Part shown: positions 49,865 to 58,964 of the stretch, one piece after another
How the letters are laid out: every line of letters begins with the position of its first letter
Position numbering within the stretch: position 1 is the first letter of the stretch
Assembly: GCA_900315585.1 (NCBI GenBank)
Contig: OMZP01000020.1
Location: 18,465 to 82,464 of the forward strand
Length of the DNA: 64,000 bases
Direction of reading: 5' to 3'
Source: an uncultured Eubacteriales bacterium
GTDB lineage: Bacteria > Bacillota > Clostridia > Christensenellales > Aristaeellaceae
The notes under the pieces: generated by a model
What the model was told of the DNA's origin: nothing
Database searches by the model: none
Seen by the model: the letters and a program-made list of their open reading frames with translations, nothing else
Translations under genes and position numbers: made by a program

Positions 49865-51247
49865 TTATTTTGCCCCCTCAGGGATGGGCTCTATGACGTT
49901 CTTATACAGCCGCCGGAACAGGATCAGCGTGGTGATCAGAGAGGCGATCTCGGCGATGGGGAAGGACAGCCACACCAGCCAGTCCGTGCCCGTGTTCAGG
50001 CCCAGGCGGGCCAGCAGGTAGGCCGAGGGCAGCAGCACCACCAGCTGGCGGGCGAAGGACACGATCATGGAATAGGTGCCGTAGCCCAGGGCCTGGAACA
50101 CCGAGCCCATGGCGATGCAGACGCCGGCGAACAGGAAGGTGGAGCCGATGATGCGGATGGCGGGGATGCCCACGCGCAGCATCTCCTCGGAGGCGTTGAA
50201 GATCTTCAGCAGCGGACCGGGGATCAGCGTGAAGGCCAGCAGCCCCAGCAGGATATAGCCGGCGGCGAAGAGGACGGCCATTTTTACGGCCTCCATCATG
50301 CGGCGGCGGTTGCGCGCGCCGTAGTTGTAGGCGATGATGGGGATGATGCCGTTGTTCAGGCCGAACACCGGCATGAACACGAAGCTGTTCAGCTTGAAGT
50401 ACACGCCGAACACCGTGGCGGAAAGTTCCTTCGCGGCGGTGTAGGTGATCAGGATCAGGTTCATGCCGAAGGTCATCACGGAGCCGATGGCCATCATCAG
50501 GATGGACGGCACGCCGATGGCGTAGATGCGCCCGATGATCTTCAGATCCGGCCGGTATTTCAGCAGGTTCAGCTTTACGTCGTCGTTCTTGAGGTGGTTC
50601 AGCACCACCGCCAGGCCGAAGGCGAAGATCTGGCCGATCACCGTGGCGATGGCCGCGCCCTTGGCCCCCTGGTTCAGCGTGAAGATGAAGATGGGGTCCA
50701 GGATGATGTTGATGATGGCACCGATGCCCTGGGTGAACATGGTGTAGATCGTGCGGCCCGTGGACTGCATCAGCCGCTCGAACATGATCTGACCGAACAC
50801 GCCGAAGCTGTAGCAGCAGATCACCGTCAGGTAGTCCACGCCGTAGTTCACGATCTTCGTCACGTCCGTCTGAGCGCCAAAGAAAGCCCGCACGCCGAAC
50901 AGCCCGAACAGCAGGAAGAGGGCGTAGCCCACAAAGGCCAGGAACACGCCGTTCTCCGCGATGCGGTTGGCCTCCTCCGGCTTCTTCTCGCCCAGGGCGC
51001 GGGAGAGCAGCGCGTTCACGCCCACCGCCGTGCCGGTGGCGAAGCCGATCATCAGGTTCTGCGCCGGGAACGCCAGGGACACCGCCGTCAGCGCGTCCTG
51101 CTCGAAGCGGGCCACAAAGTAGCTGTCCACCACGTTGTACAGCGCCTGCACCAGCATCGACAGGATCATCGGCAGGGACATGTTCAGGATCAGCTTCGGA
51201 ATGGGCATGACGCCCATCTTGTTCTCGGCGGGGGCACGGTTTTCCAT
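49865..51247 (-). CDS. MATE-family efflux transporter (MepA-like)
   Basis: A 460-residue antiporter with about twelve membrane segments. NMSLPMILSMLVQALYNVVD and AKELSATVFGVYFKLNSFVF are characteristic of the MepA branch of MATE proteins. The probable role is export of cationic drugs or metabolites. A glycosyltransferase gene lies 25 bases upstream on the same strand. The high GC returns here, marking the end of the AT-rich islet. Confidence 0.9.
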   Translation of the reverse strand: MENRAPAENKMGVMPIPKLILNMSLPMILSMLVQALYNVVDSYFVARFEQDALTAVSLAFPAQNLMIGFATGTAVGVNALLSRALGEKKPEEANRIAENGVFLAFVGYALFLLFGLFGVRAFFGAQTDVTKIVNYGVDYLTVICCYSFGVFGQIMFERLMQSTGRTIYTMFTQGIGAIINIILDPIFIFTLNQGAKGAAIATVIGQIFAFGLAVVLNHLKNDDVKLNLLKYRPDLKIIGRIYAIGVPSILMMAIGSVMTFGMNLILITYTAAKELSATVFGVYFKLNSFVFMPVFGLNNGIIPIIAYNYGARNRRRMMEAVKMAVLFAAGYILLGLLAFTLIPGPLLKIFNASEEMLRVGIPAIRIIGSTFLFAGVCIAMGSVFQALGYGTYSMIVSFARQLVVLLPSAYLLARLGLNTGTDWLVWLSFPIAEIASLITTLILFRRLYKNVIEPIPEGAK

Positions 51248-51272
51248 GAAGACAAACTCCTCGAATGTACTA

Positions 51273-52298
51273 TCAGTTGAACTTGAAGAAGTGCTGCAGG
51301 ATGTAGAAGATGTGCACGCACAGCCAGCGCCCCGCCCTGCCGGGCAGGACGAAGAACAGCACGTTGAAGCTGTGGTAGCGCAGGCGGCGGTGGACGTCGG
51401 GATGCTCCGCCTTCAGCCAGGCCCACAGATCATCCGCCTTCCGCATGTGCTCCGGGGTGCCGGAGAGCCACAGAAAGATGGTGGTGATCATCATCATGAT
51501 GGACAGGTAGTGGTACATGTACTTGGCCAGCCGCCGGTTCTTCGGCATCAGCGCCTCCAGGTCGTGGCAGGACACCAGGTGCTTGACCACCAGGATGTGC
51601 TGGTCGATGCGCTTGATCATGTTCTCGGTGGTCACGGACTGGTCCGCCCGGCCGATGAAATAGCGATACAGGTCCTCGTCCAGGTAGTACAGCGTCTTCA
51701 CCGCGGGCAGCGGCTCGTAGACATAGATGTTGTCCACGTAGAAGGTGTGCCTGGGCAGCGCCACGCAGCTGCCCCGCAGCGCCTGGGTGCGGTAGATCGC
51801 GGAGTGGATGGTGATGAACTGGCCGGCGTTCAGGCGGCCTAGGTGCGCCCAGTCAAAGGGCTCGCCGATGGGCAGCACCTTGCGGTAGCGCATGAACTTC
51901 TGGGTGTGGTCCAGGGTGTGCTCGTAGACATAGTTGCAGATGATCAAATCCACGGGCGTTTCCATGGCCGGGAATGTGCGCAGCAGGGCCATCAGCTTTT
52001 TCAGGGCCTCGCCGTCCAGCCAGTCGTCGCTGTCCACGACCTCGAAATACAGGCCCTTCGCGTTGCGAATGCCCTGGTTCACGCCCTCGCCGTGGCCGCC
52101 GTTCTCCTGGTGGATCACCCGCACGATGTCGGGATACTCTGCCGCGTAGCGGTCGGCAATGGCGCCGGTCTCGTCCGTCGAGCCGTCGTCCACGAGGATG
52201 ATCTCCGCCTCGTCGCCCGCCGGGAGCAGCGACTGGATGCACTTGTCCATGTAGGCCTGGGAATTGTAGCAGGGCACGGTAAAGGTAATCAGCTTCAA
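51273..52298 (-). CDS. Family 2 glycosyltransferase
   Basis: A 341-residue GT-A enzyme. ITFTVPCYNSQAYMDKCIQS, ILVDDGSTDETG and VVDSDDWLDGEALKKLM (metal-binding DD) are the family marks. It transfers a sugar to a surface glycan or lipid; donor and acceptor are unknown. The C-terminus has a weak hydrophobic segment. The start is read as TTG at 52298, because GGGGAGG lies 8 bases upstream and yields MKLITFTVPCYN; an ATG at 52322 precedes the ribosome site. Confidence 0.87.
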   Translation of the reverse strand: MKLITFTVPCYNSQAYMDKCIQSLLPAGDEAEIILVDDGSTDETGAIADRYAAEYPDIVRVIHQENGGHGEGVNQGIRNAKGLYFEVVDSDDWLDGEALKKLMALLRTFPAMETPVDLIICNYVYEHTLDHTQKFMRYRKVLPIGEPFDWAHLGRLNAGQFITIHSAIYRTQALRGSCVALPRHTFYVDNIYVYEPLPAVKTLYYLDEDLYRYFIGRADQSVTTENMIKRIDQHILVVKHLVSCHDLEALMPKNRRLAKYMYHYLSIMMMITTIFLWLSGTPEHMRKADDLWAWLKAEHPDVHRRLRYHSFNVLFFVLPGRAGRWLCVHIFYILQHFFKFN

Positions 52299-52466
52299 AA
52301 GGGGTGCCTCCCCGTCAATCATAATCGTATTCTATCCTTTGAATCTTACCATGGAATATGCGCCTTGAAAAGGCACTTCATGTCAAGTTTAGCGCACTTG
52401 CGCGGATTTCGCGTTAAGTCGGCATGAAATGGGGGCCTGACCTGACGGAGAAGGGGCGCGGCGGCC

Positions 52467-52495
52467 TTTACACTTAACATTTCTTTGGTTATAAT
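52467..52495 (+). promoter_or_regulatory. asnS promoter
   Basis: TTTACA at 52467-52472 and TATAAT at 52490-52495 with a 17-bp spacer. The leader is about 35 bases, too short for a T-box. Confidence 0.65.
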
Positions 52496-52537
52496 AGGGT
52501 ATGCTATACTGAAACCGGCTTGAAAGAGGGAGAACCT

Positions 52538-53935
52538 ATGGCACACGTTTTGATCAAGGAACTGTACACGAGCATGCCCGCGGCGGACGTTCAGGGCGTC
52601 GTGGTGAACGGCTGGGTGCGCACGCTGCGCGAGAGCAAGACCTTCGCCTTCGTGGAGCTGAACGACGGCACCTATTTCAAAAACCTGCAGGTGGTCCTGG
52701 AGGCGGAAAAGCTTCCGGACTACGCCCAGGTCGTCAAGGCCATCACCACTGGCGCGGCCATTGAGGTGGAGGGCACGCTGACCCTGACCCCCGAGATGAA
52801 GCAGCCCTTTGAGCTGAAGGCCGAGAAGGTGACGGTGGTGGGGGAGAGCCCCAGCGACTATCCGCTGCAAAAGAAGCGCCACACCCTGGAGTACCTGCGC
52901 ACGATCCAGCACCTGCGCCCCCGCGCCAACCTGTTCCAGTGCGCCTTCCGCGTGCGCAGCGTGGCGGCCCAGGCCATCCACCGCTTCTTCCACGACAAGG
53001 GCTACCTCTATGTGCACACCCCGCTGATCACCGGCAGCGACTGCGAGGGCGCGGGCGAGATGTTCCGCGTGTCCACGCTGGACCCGGACGCCCTGCCCCT
53101 GACCGACGAGGGCAAGGTGGACTACAGCAAGGACTTCTTCGGCAAGCCCGTGTCCCTGACCGTGTCCGGCCAGCTGAACGCGGAAATCTTCGCCATGGCT
53201 TTCCGCAACGTCTACACCTTCGGCCCCACCTTCCGCGCCGAGGAGAGCTACACCCCCCGCCACGCCGCGGAGTTCTGGATGATCGAGCCGGAGATCGCCT
53301 TTGCCGATCTGGCCGTCGACATGGACCTGCAGGAGGAGATGGTGAAGTACATCATCGCCGCGGTGCTGGAGGAGTGCCCGGAGGAGATGAACTTCCTGAA
53401 CAGCTTCGTGGACAAGGGGCTGATCGAGCGATTGGAGTTCGTGCGGGACAGCGAGTTCGTGCGCTGCACCTACACCGAGGCCATCCGGATCCTGAAGGAT
53501 TCCGGCGAGAAGTTCGAGTATCCCGTGGGCTGGGGCGAGGATTTGCAGACCGAGCACGAGCGGTACCTCACCGAGAAGCACTTCGGCAAGCCCGTGTTCG
53601 TCACCGACTGGCCCAAGGAGATCAAGGCCTTCTACATGCGCATGAACGACGACGGCAAGACCGTGGCGGCGGCGGATCTGCTGGTGCCCGCCGTGGGCGA
53701 GCTCTGCGGAGGCAGCCAGCGCGAGGAGCGTTACGACGTGTTGAAGGCGCGCATCGAGGAGCTGGGCATGAACCCGGAGGACTACTGGTGGTACCTGGAG
53801 CTGCGCAAGTACGGCACCGCCAAGCACGCCGGCTTCGGCATGGGCTTCGAACGCATGATCATGTACCTCACCGGCATCGCCAACATCCGCGACGTGCTGC
53901 CCTTCCCCAGGACCACGGGCAACGCGGATTTCTAA
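52538..53935 (+). CDS. asnS: Asparagine-tRNA ligase
   Basis: A 465-residue class IIb synthetase. The N-terminal OB fold ([20 protein letters not shown]) binds the anticodon; motif 2 is around [20 protein letters not shown] and motif 3 is [20 protein letters not shown]. The ending [14 protein letters not shown] is characteristic of AsnS. GAGGGAG precedes the start at 52538. Confidence 0.96.
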   Translation: MAHVLIKELYTSMPAADVQGVVVNGWVRTLRESKTFAFVELNDGTYFKNLQVVLEAEKLPDYAQVVKAITTGAAIEVEGTLTLTPEMKQPFELKAEKVTVVGESPSDYPLQKKRHTLEYLRTIQHLRPRANLFQCAFRVRSVAAQAIHRFFHDKGYLYVHTPLITGSDCEGAGEMFRVSTLDPDALPLTDEGKVDYSKDFFGKPVSLTVSGQLNAEIFAMAFRNVYTFGPTFRAEESYTPRHAAEFWMIEPEIAFADLAVDMDLQEEMVKYIIAAVLEECPEEMNFLNSFVDKGLIERLEFVRDSEFVRCTYTEAIRILKDSGEKFEYPVGWGEDLQTEHERYLTEKHFGKPVFVTDWPKEIKAFYMRMNDDGKTVAAADLLVPAVGELCGGSQREERYDVLKARIEELGMNPEDYWWYLELRKYGTAKHAGFGMGFERMIMYLTGIANIRDVLPFPRTTGNADF

Positions 53936-53949
53936 AAAATCAAAATAAT

Positions 53950-53981
53950 GGCGCCGCGCTCCATTGGAGCGCGGTGCTTTT
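53950..53981 (+). terminator. asnS terminator
   Basis: CCGCGCTC pairs with GAGCGCGG over a 5-base loop, the stem extended by four outer pairs, then CTTTTG. Confidence 0.85.
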
Positions 53982-53983
53982 GT

Positions 53984-54111
53984 GGGGCTGTCTCAAAACG
54001 ATACCCAGCGCCTGATTCCAACCGTAGGAACGCCATTCATGGCGTCCGCGGGCGGCAAGAAGCCGCCCCTACGGCGGGAATGCGATGCGATGAGATGTTT
54101 CGAGACAGCCC
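53984..54111. repeat. MITE-like element with family D inverted ends
   Basis: The left end GGGGCTGTCTCAAAAC (53984-53999) and right end GTTTCGAGACAGCCC (54097-54111) are imperfect inverted repeats around 97 bases. The interior carries ACGCCATTCATGGCGT and GGGCGGC/GCCGCCC pieces also found near 43.3 and 63.0 kb. There is no reading frame. Confidence 0.7.
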
Positions 54112-54179
54112 ATTTTGGCGGGCGGCGCAACGGTGGGAAATCCATCCCCGCGGCCCTGCTGCGTAACGGCAAGAAGGCG

Positions 54180-54301
54180 CCTTTGAAACAACCCCTCAGT
54201 CACCTTCGGTGACAGCTCCCCTTACACAGGGGAGCCATAGGCGGGGCGCAATCAAGCCTCCCTTGTGTAAAGGGAGGTGGCCCGCAGGGTCGGAGGGATT
54301 G
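54180..54301. repeat. Family F hairpins
   Basis: CACC/GGTG and CTCCCC/GGGGAG hairpins, then CCTCCCTT with AAGGGAGG and a GGTCGGAGGGATTG tail. Related hairpins lie near 16.79, 43.66 and 57.02 kb. Confidence 0.65.
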
Positions 54302-54361
54302 TCAAAACATCGATGTTACCCTGTACTGCAAACGAGTTATCTCCATCCGCAGGGACAGCAT

Positions 54362-55207
54362 TTATGCCTTGCCCGCCGAGCCGAACAGCTCGATCTTGTT
54401 CCGCACCACCGCGCTCATGGCTTCGATGGCATGGGGCATCAGCTGCATCAGCGTGGCCGCGCCTTCGCGCAGCCCCTGCTCCACGCCGGCCTTCCCGGCC
54501 TTGTCCAGGTCGGTGAAGATGTTGATCTTCGAGACGCCCCGGGCCACGGCCTCGCGGAAGTCACTGTCGGACAGGCCGCTGCCGCCGTGGAGCACCAGCG
54601 GCACGCCGGTGATCCCGGAGATGTCGGTGATGCGCTGAAAGTCCAGCTTCGGCGGGAACTTGTAGTCCCCGTGGGCGTTGCCCACCGCCACGGCCAGGGC
54701 GTCCACCCCGGTGCGGCGCACGAAGTCCGCGGCCACGGCCGGGTCGGTGAAGAAATCCGAGGGGTTGCTGAGTTTGCCCGCGCCCTCGTTGTCGCCCACG
54801 TGGCCCAGCTCGCCCTCCACCGTGGCGCCCATGGCGTGGCAGATCCTCACCATCTCCGCCACGTTTTCAAGGTTCTCCTCGTAGGGGGCGGTGGAGCAGT
54901 CGTACATGATGGAGGTGAAGCCCAGCCGGAGCGCCTCCATGCACCTGTCAAAGGTCAGGCCGTGGTCGTAGTGCACCGCCACCGGCACCTTTGCCTGCCT
55001 CGCCATGGGGATCAGGTATTCCGCCACCCGCTCCATCGGCATGGCGGGGAGCAGGATCTCCGCCGTGCCGACGATCACCGGGGCGCGCATGGCCTCCGCC
55101 GTCTCGATCACAGCCCGGGCCATCTCCACGTTCACGGCATTGAAAAAGCCCACGCCGTAGCCGCCGGAGCGGGCGCTTTGAAGCATTTCTCTCATGTTGA
55201 CCAGCAT
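54362..55207 (-). CDS. Class II fructose-bisphosphate/tagatose-bisphosphate aldolase
   Basis: A 281-residue zinc aldolase. Zinc and catalytic positions are in AVHYDHGLTF, EGELGHVGDNE, VGNAHGDYK and LHGGSGLSD. It splits a ketose bisphosphate into DHAP and an aldehyde. The size and sequence fit the FbaA/GatY/KbaY group, so fructose- or tagatose-bisphosphate may be used. It is divergent from a fucose-isomerase-like gene, suggesting a shared sugar pathway. GGGAGGA precedes the start. Confidence 0.88.
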   Translation of the reverse strand: MLVNMREMLQSARSGGYGVGFFNAVNVEMARAVIETAEAMRAPVIVGTAEILLPAMPMERVAEYLIPMARQAKVPVAVHYDHGLTFDRCMEALRLGFTSIMYDCSTAPYEENLENVAEMVRICHAMGATVEGELGHVGDNEGAGKLSNPSDFFTDPAVAADFVRRTGVDALAVAVGNAHGDYKFPPKLDFQRITDISGITGVPLVLHGGSGLSDSDFREAVARGVSKINIFTDLDKAGKAGVEQGLREGAATLMQLMPHAIEAMSAVVRNKIELFGSAGKA

Positions 55208-55360
55208 CGTCCATTCCTCCCGTAAACTTTCTGAATGTATTCTACCTCAATCCTCATTTCTTTTCCATGCCTTTGTGTTAGTTTTCTTCGACAAGTTCAT
55301 TATAGACAAAACGCCCGGATAAATCGCAATTAATGCGTGAAAATCGCCCAAAGGGGGACT

Positions 55361-55389
55361 TGACGTATATACCTTTTCTTGATAAAATT
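55361..55389 (+). promoter_or_regulatory. Promoter of the fucose-isomerase-like gene
   Basis: TTGACG at 55361-55366 and TAAAAT at 55384-55389, 17-bp spacer. The 244-base divergent region also has a TATAAT on the opposite strand near 55300 for the aldolase, without a convincing -35. Confidence 0.6.
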
Positions 55390-55451
55390 ACAGAGTAAAG
55401 GTTATGTGGGAGTTAAATGTAACTAATTATATTTCTGAGGAGGAGATACCT

Positions 55452-56939
55452 ATGAACAACATTCCGCAGGTCAAAATGGGCATCATCGCCGTCAGCCGCG
55501 ACTGCTTCCCGATCACCCTTTCCGAGAAGCGCCGCAAGGCCATCGTCGAACAGCTGAAGGCCAAGAATTTCGACATCGTCGAGATCCAGACCATCATCGA
55601 GGGCGGCATTGACGCGAACGTGGACGAGGCCTATGAGGAGATCAAGGCGTCCGGCATCAACGCGCTGGTCGTGTTCCTCGGCAACTTCGGCCCCGAAGGC
55701 CCTGAGACCCTCATCGCCAAGAAGTTCGGCGGCCCGGTGATGTACATCGCGGCGGCCGAGGAGAACATCGGCGTGCTGTCCAGCGACCGCGGCGACGCCT
55801 ACTGCGGCATGCTGAACGCCAGCTACAACCTGAAGCTCTCCGGCATCAAGGCCTATATTCCGGAGTATCCGGTGGGCGACGCCGAGTATTGCGCCAACGA
55901 GATCATCGACTTCCTGCCCATCGCCCGCACGCTGCTGGGCCTGCAGGATCTCAAGATCATCACCTTCGGCCCCCGTCCCTTCGACTTCCTGGCCTGCAAC
56001 GCCCCCATCGCCCCCATCTTCAAGCTGGGCGTGAACGTGCAGGAGAACAGCGAGCTGGACCTGCTGAAGGCCTTCAAGGAGCATGCCAACGACGCCCGCA
56101 TCCCCGCCAAGATCAAGGAGATGGAGGACGAGCTGGGCGAGGGCAACAAGTATCCCGGCATCCTGCCGAAGCTGGCGCAGTATGAGCTGACCCTGCTGGA
56201 TTGGATCGAGGCCAACAAGGGCACCAGCAAGTATGTGGTCATGGCCAACAAGTGCTGGCCGGCGTTCCAGACCGAGTTCGGCTTCGTGCCCTGCTACGTT
56301 AACAGCCGCCTGACCGCCATGGGCATCTGCACCGCCTGCGAGGTGGATATCTACGGCGCCCTGTCCGAGTACATCGGCACCTGCGTGACCGGCGAGTCCG
56401 TCACCCTGCTGGACATCAACAACTCCGTGCCCGCCGACATGTACAAGGAGAGCATCGAGGGCAAGTTCAACTACCGCCACAACGAGACCTTCATGGGCTT
56501 CCACTGCGGCAACACCCCGATGTGCCGTCTGAGCTGCGGCACCATGAAGTATCAGCTGATCATGAACCGCGGCCTTGAGAACGGCGGCGAGCCCGACATC
56601 ACCCGCGGCACCCTCGAAGGCGACATCGCCCCCGGCGACATCACCTTCTATCGCCTCCAGGGCAACAAGGACAGCGTGCTCCAGGCCTACATCGCCGAGG
56701 GCGAGGTCCTGCCCGTGGCCACCCAGTCCTTCGGCGGCATCGGTGTGTTCGCCATCCCGGAGATGAACCGCTTCTATCGCCATGTGCTGATCGAGGACGG
56801 CTATCCCCATCACGGCGCCGTGGCCTTCGGCCATGCCGGCAAGGCCATCTTCGAGGTGCTGAAGTATCTGGGCATCGAGAAGATCAGCTTCAACCAGCCC
56901 AAGGGCTGCTACTACAAGAGCGAGAATCCCTTCGCTTAA
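55452..56939 (+). CDS. L-fucose/L-arabinose isomerase-family protein
   Basis: A 495-residue enzyme with the fold of fucose isomerase: an N-terminal Rossmann-like part (MGIIAVSRDCFPITLSEKRR, ALVVFLGNFGPEGPETLIAK) and a C-terminal metal-binding part (ANKCWPAFQTEFGFVPCYVN, ETFMGFHCGNTPMCRL, GYPHHGAVAFGHAG). Expected to convert an aldose to a ketose; the sugar is not certain. The start at 55452 follows GAGGAGGAG. Codon use is strongly biased, as in a highly expressed gene. It has its own promoter and terminator. Confidence 0.85.
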   Translation: MNNIPQVKMGIIAVSRDCFPITLSEKRRKAIVEQLKAKNFDIVEIQTIIEGGIDANVDEAYEEIKASGINALVVFLGNFGPEGPETLIAKKFGGPVMYIAAAEENIGVLSSDRGDAYCGMLNASYNLKLSGIKAYIPEYPVGDAEYCANEIIDFLPIARTLLGLQDLKIITFGPRPFDFLACNAPIAPIFKLGVNVQENSELDLLKAFKEHANDARIPAKIKEMEDELGEGNKYPGILPKLAQYELTLLDWIEANKGTSKYVVMANKCWPAFQTEFGFVPCYVNSRLTAMGICTACEVDIYGALSEYIGTCVTGESVTLLDINNSVPADMYKESIEGKFNYRHNETFMGFHCGNTPMCRLSCGTMKYQLIMNRGLENGGEPDITRGTLEGDIAPGDITFYRLQGNKDSVLQAYIAEGEVLPVATQSFGGIGVFAIPEMNRFYRHVLIEDGYPHHGAVAFGHAGKAIFEVLKYLGIEKISFNQPKGCYYKSENPFA

Positions 56940-56954
56940 TCCCCGTTGAACCCT

Positions 56955-56987
56955 GCCGCCGTGAAGCTGAGGCTTCACGGCGGCTTT
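56955..56987 (+). terminator. Strong intrinsic terminator
   Basis: Thirteen-base arms 56955-56967 and 56972-56984 (GCCGCCGTGAAGC and its complement) form a perfect hairpin with a 4-base loop, then TTT. Confidence 0.9.
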
Positions 56988-57007
56988 GCGTGATGAACGA
57001 GAATCGC

Positions 57008-57045
57008 CCAGCCTTCCCCTCTGGGGAAGGTGGCGCGAAGCGCCG
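57008..57045. repeat. Family F double hairpin
   Basis: CCTTCCCC/GGGGAAGG followed at once by GGCGC/GCGCC, the same pair as at 43650-43685. Confidence 0.7.
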
Positions 57046-57075
57046 AATGAGGTCGAATCCCGGAAAGGCACTGGT

Positions 57076-57249
57076 ATGAAGAGAGCATTGTTCCTGGCGC
57101 TGGCCGTGCTGGCCGCCCTCGCCCTCTCCGGCTGCCGGTTCGCGGTGGTGGAGAGCGGGAGCGTGCGCATCGAAGCGCCCACGCCCACCCCGGAGGCGAC
57201 GCCCCGGCCGGAGGCCACCCCCGAAGCCGCGGACGCGCCGCAGGGGTGA
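57076..57249 (+). CDS. Small lipoprotein
   Basis: A 57-residue protein with a lipoprotein signal (ALFLALAVLAALALSGC, lipidated Cys20) and a short Pro/Thr/Glu-rich tail (PTPTPEATPRPEATPEAADA). There is no folded domain. The start at 57076 gives the correct signal; GGAAAGG lies upstream. The similar Pro-rich stretch in the L,D-transpeptidase downstream hints at related wall location. Function unknown. Confidence 0.68.
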   Translation: MKRALFLALAVLAALALSGCRFAVVESGSVRIEAPTPTPEATPRPEATPEAADAPQG

Positions 57250-57398
57250 ACGCCGGCAATCCGCCAAAGCGCCGCGATAGTTGACAAAGATTTAAACCAT
57301 TCGCCATGCTCTTGGCGCGGAATGAAGCTATAATACTTGTATTGATTTACCATGAGCATACTGGCGGCTTGTGCCGCCGACGGAGGTGCAATACATAC

Positions 57399-58805
57399 AT
57401 GCGACGCGCAATGTGCCTGTTGACGCTGGCGGCCCTGCTGGCGATCCTTCTGTCTCCCGCGGCCCTGGCGGTGACCGGCCAAGAGGCGCTCTTTGGCGGC
57501 GGGGCGAATCCCGGAGCCTCCGAGCCCTCTGAGACCCCGCCCCCGGCGGAGCCCGCCTCGAATGAAGCCGCGGCGAACGGCGGCGCTGCCGACGCCGGGA
57601 ACTATCCCACGCTGAGCCTGGGCGACCGGGACGGCGACGACAGCATCGCCTACATCGTGTTCATGCAGAACCGGCTGATCGAGCTGGGCTACCTGCGGGA
57701 CGCGGCGGACGGCGTGTTCGGGGAGAACACCCAGACCGCGGTGAAGGCCTTCCAGCGGTACAACAACCTGCCGGAGACCGGCATCGCCGATGCCGCCACC
57801 CAGCAGAAGCTGTATTCCGACGTGAACACCCTGGTGCCCATGGCCGAGGACAGCAACATGTTCGGCGGCGAGCTCACCCGTGTGCAGACCGTCCTGGGCC
57901 AGTGGGGCTTCTACGGCGGCGCGGTGGACGGCGTGGCCGGCAGCAACACCTCCAATGCCATCCGTACCTTCAAGGCTTACATGCGTTCCTTCAACCCGGC
58001 CTTCGGCGTGACGCCCTCGCCGGAGCCCACCGCCACCCCCAACCCGGGCGGCGTGTTCGGGGACATGCCCGTGGTGATGGACCAGCTGCTGGTGACGCCT
58101 GCGCCCACCACCGACCCGCTGACCGACGACAGCGTCACCGACGCGGTGATGGAGTATGTGGACGGCGGCAAGGACTTCGTGGTATTCCGCCAGACCGTGC
58201 AGGAGGGCAGCACCGGCGACGAGGTGCTGCGCGTGCAGACCCGTCTGCATCAGCTGAAATACCTCTACGGCATGGACGGCAACTTCGGCGCCCTCTCCAC
58301 GCGCGCCCTGAAGTATTTCCAGCGCAAGCACGGCCTGCAGGAGACCGGCGTCGCCGACGCAGAGACCCAGCAGATGCTGTTCTCCGCCAAGGCCATGCCC
58401 GCGGAGGAGTACGTGTTCCCGTTCCGGCTGGTGGTGGACATCTCCGAGCAGAAGGTCTACGTGTTCCAGTGGACCGGCGACCGCTACGAGGGCCCCATCT
58501 ACACCTTTACCTGCGCCACCGGCAAGAAGAACACCCCCACGCCCCTGGGCACCTACCAGGCCGGCGGCAAAGCGGCGGGGGAATGGTACTACTTCAAGGA
58601 CTTCAACTGCTACGCCAAGTGGGCCTACCAGATCGTGGGCGGCATCCTGTTCCACTCCAACACCGTCTCCCAGCCCAAGGGCAAGCCCTCCAACGGCGGC
58701 CTGGGCCATCGCGCCAGCCATGGCTGCGTGCGCATGAAGGTGGAGGACGTGAAATGGATCTACGACAACTGCCCGTCGGGCACCACGGTGGTCATTCAGG
58801 ATTGA
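57399..58805 (+). CDS. L,D-transpeptidase with peptidoglycan-binding repeats
   Basis: A 468-residue exported enzyme that makes 3-3 cross-links in peptidoglycan. After the signal peptide (RAMCLLTLAALLAILLSPAA) and a Pro/Ala-rich linker come three peptidoglycan-binding-type units (around residues 80-145, 155-195 and 265-325; the middle one is degenerate), split by a PTATPNP linker. The YkuD domain ends the protein, with the catalytic SHGCVRM (Cys443). GGAGGTG lies 10 bases before the start at 57399. It also supports resistance to beta-lactams in some species. Confidence 0.93.
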   Translation: MRRAMCLLTLAALLAILLSPAALAVTGQEALFGGGANPGASEPSETPPPAEPASNEAAANGGAADAGNYPTLSLGDRDGDDSIAYIVFMQNRLIELGYLRDAADGVFGENTQTAVKAFQRYNNLPETGIADAATQQKLYSDVNTLVPMAEDSNMFGGELTRVQTVLGQWGFYGGAVDGVAGSNTSNAIRTFKAYMRSFNPAFGVTPSPEPTATPNPGGVFGDMPVVMDQLLVTPAPTTDPLTDDSVTDAVMEYVDGGKDFVVFRQTVQEGSTGDEVLRVQTRLHQLKYLYGMDGNFGALSTRALKYFQRKHGLQETGVADAETQQMLFSAKAMPAEEYVFPFRLVVDISEQKVYVFQWTGDRYEGPIYTFTCATGKKNTPTPLGTYQAGGKAAGEWYYFKDFNCYAKWAYQIVGGILFHSNTVSQPKGKPSNGGLGHRASHGCVRMKVEDVKWIYDNCPSGTTVVIQD

Positions 58806-58814
58806 CAATACAGT

Positions 58815-58846
58815 GCGGGGACGGCTTGACAAATCGCCGTCCCCGC
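58815..58846 (+). terminator. Hairpin after the L,D-transpeptidase gene
   Basis: GCGGGGACGGC (58815-58825) pairs exactly with GCCGTCCCCGC (58836-58846) over a 10-base loop. No T-tract follows; instead a promoter -10 element lies just beyond. Confidence 0.65.
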
Positions 58847-58854
58847 GCTATAAT
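58826..58854 (+). promoter_or_regulatory. Perfect consensus promoter for an antisense RNA
   Basis: TTGACA at 58826-58831 and TATAAT at 58849-58854 with a 17-bp spacer. The -35 lies in the loop of the preceding hairpin. No protein-coding start with a ribosome site follows on this strand before 59.2 kb. Confidence 0.85.
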
Positions 58855-58860
58855 ACAAGC

Positions 58861-58964
58861 GAAGGGCGAACCACGCACGCGGTTGCTCCTCAAGTGCTTT
58901 TTTCAACGTAGCTTTACAGCTACAAAAACAGTCGTCACTTGGCAGAGCGGCGGCTGCTTTTTTT
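58861..58964 (+). ncRNA. Candidate antisense RNA over the small-peptide gene
   Basis: Transcription from 58826-58854 should begin near 58861. A GCAG/CTGC hairpin followed by seven T (58958-58964) is a possible end, giving about 104 bases; an earlier T-run at 58898-58903 is an alternative. The RNA would pair with the 3' part of the peptide mRNA, including its last codons (58935-58964). The ends are inferred. Confidence 0.5.

Larger units (their letters stand above)
53936..54361. other. 426-base noncoding junction with nested repeats
   Basis: No gene. It contains the asnS terminator, a 128-base element bounded by family D inverted ends (53984-54111), a GGGCGGCG piece, and two CTCCC/GGGAG hairpins (about 54180-54301). 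asnS (+) and the aldolase (-) converge on it. Confidence 0.75.

Noticed and set aside
52299..52537. T-box leader in front of asnS
   Set aside because: The promoter is about 40 bases before the start codon and no specifier or antiterminator pairing fits.
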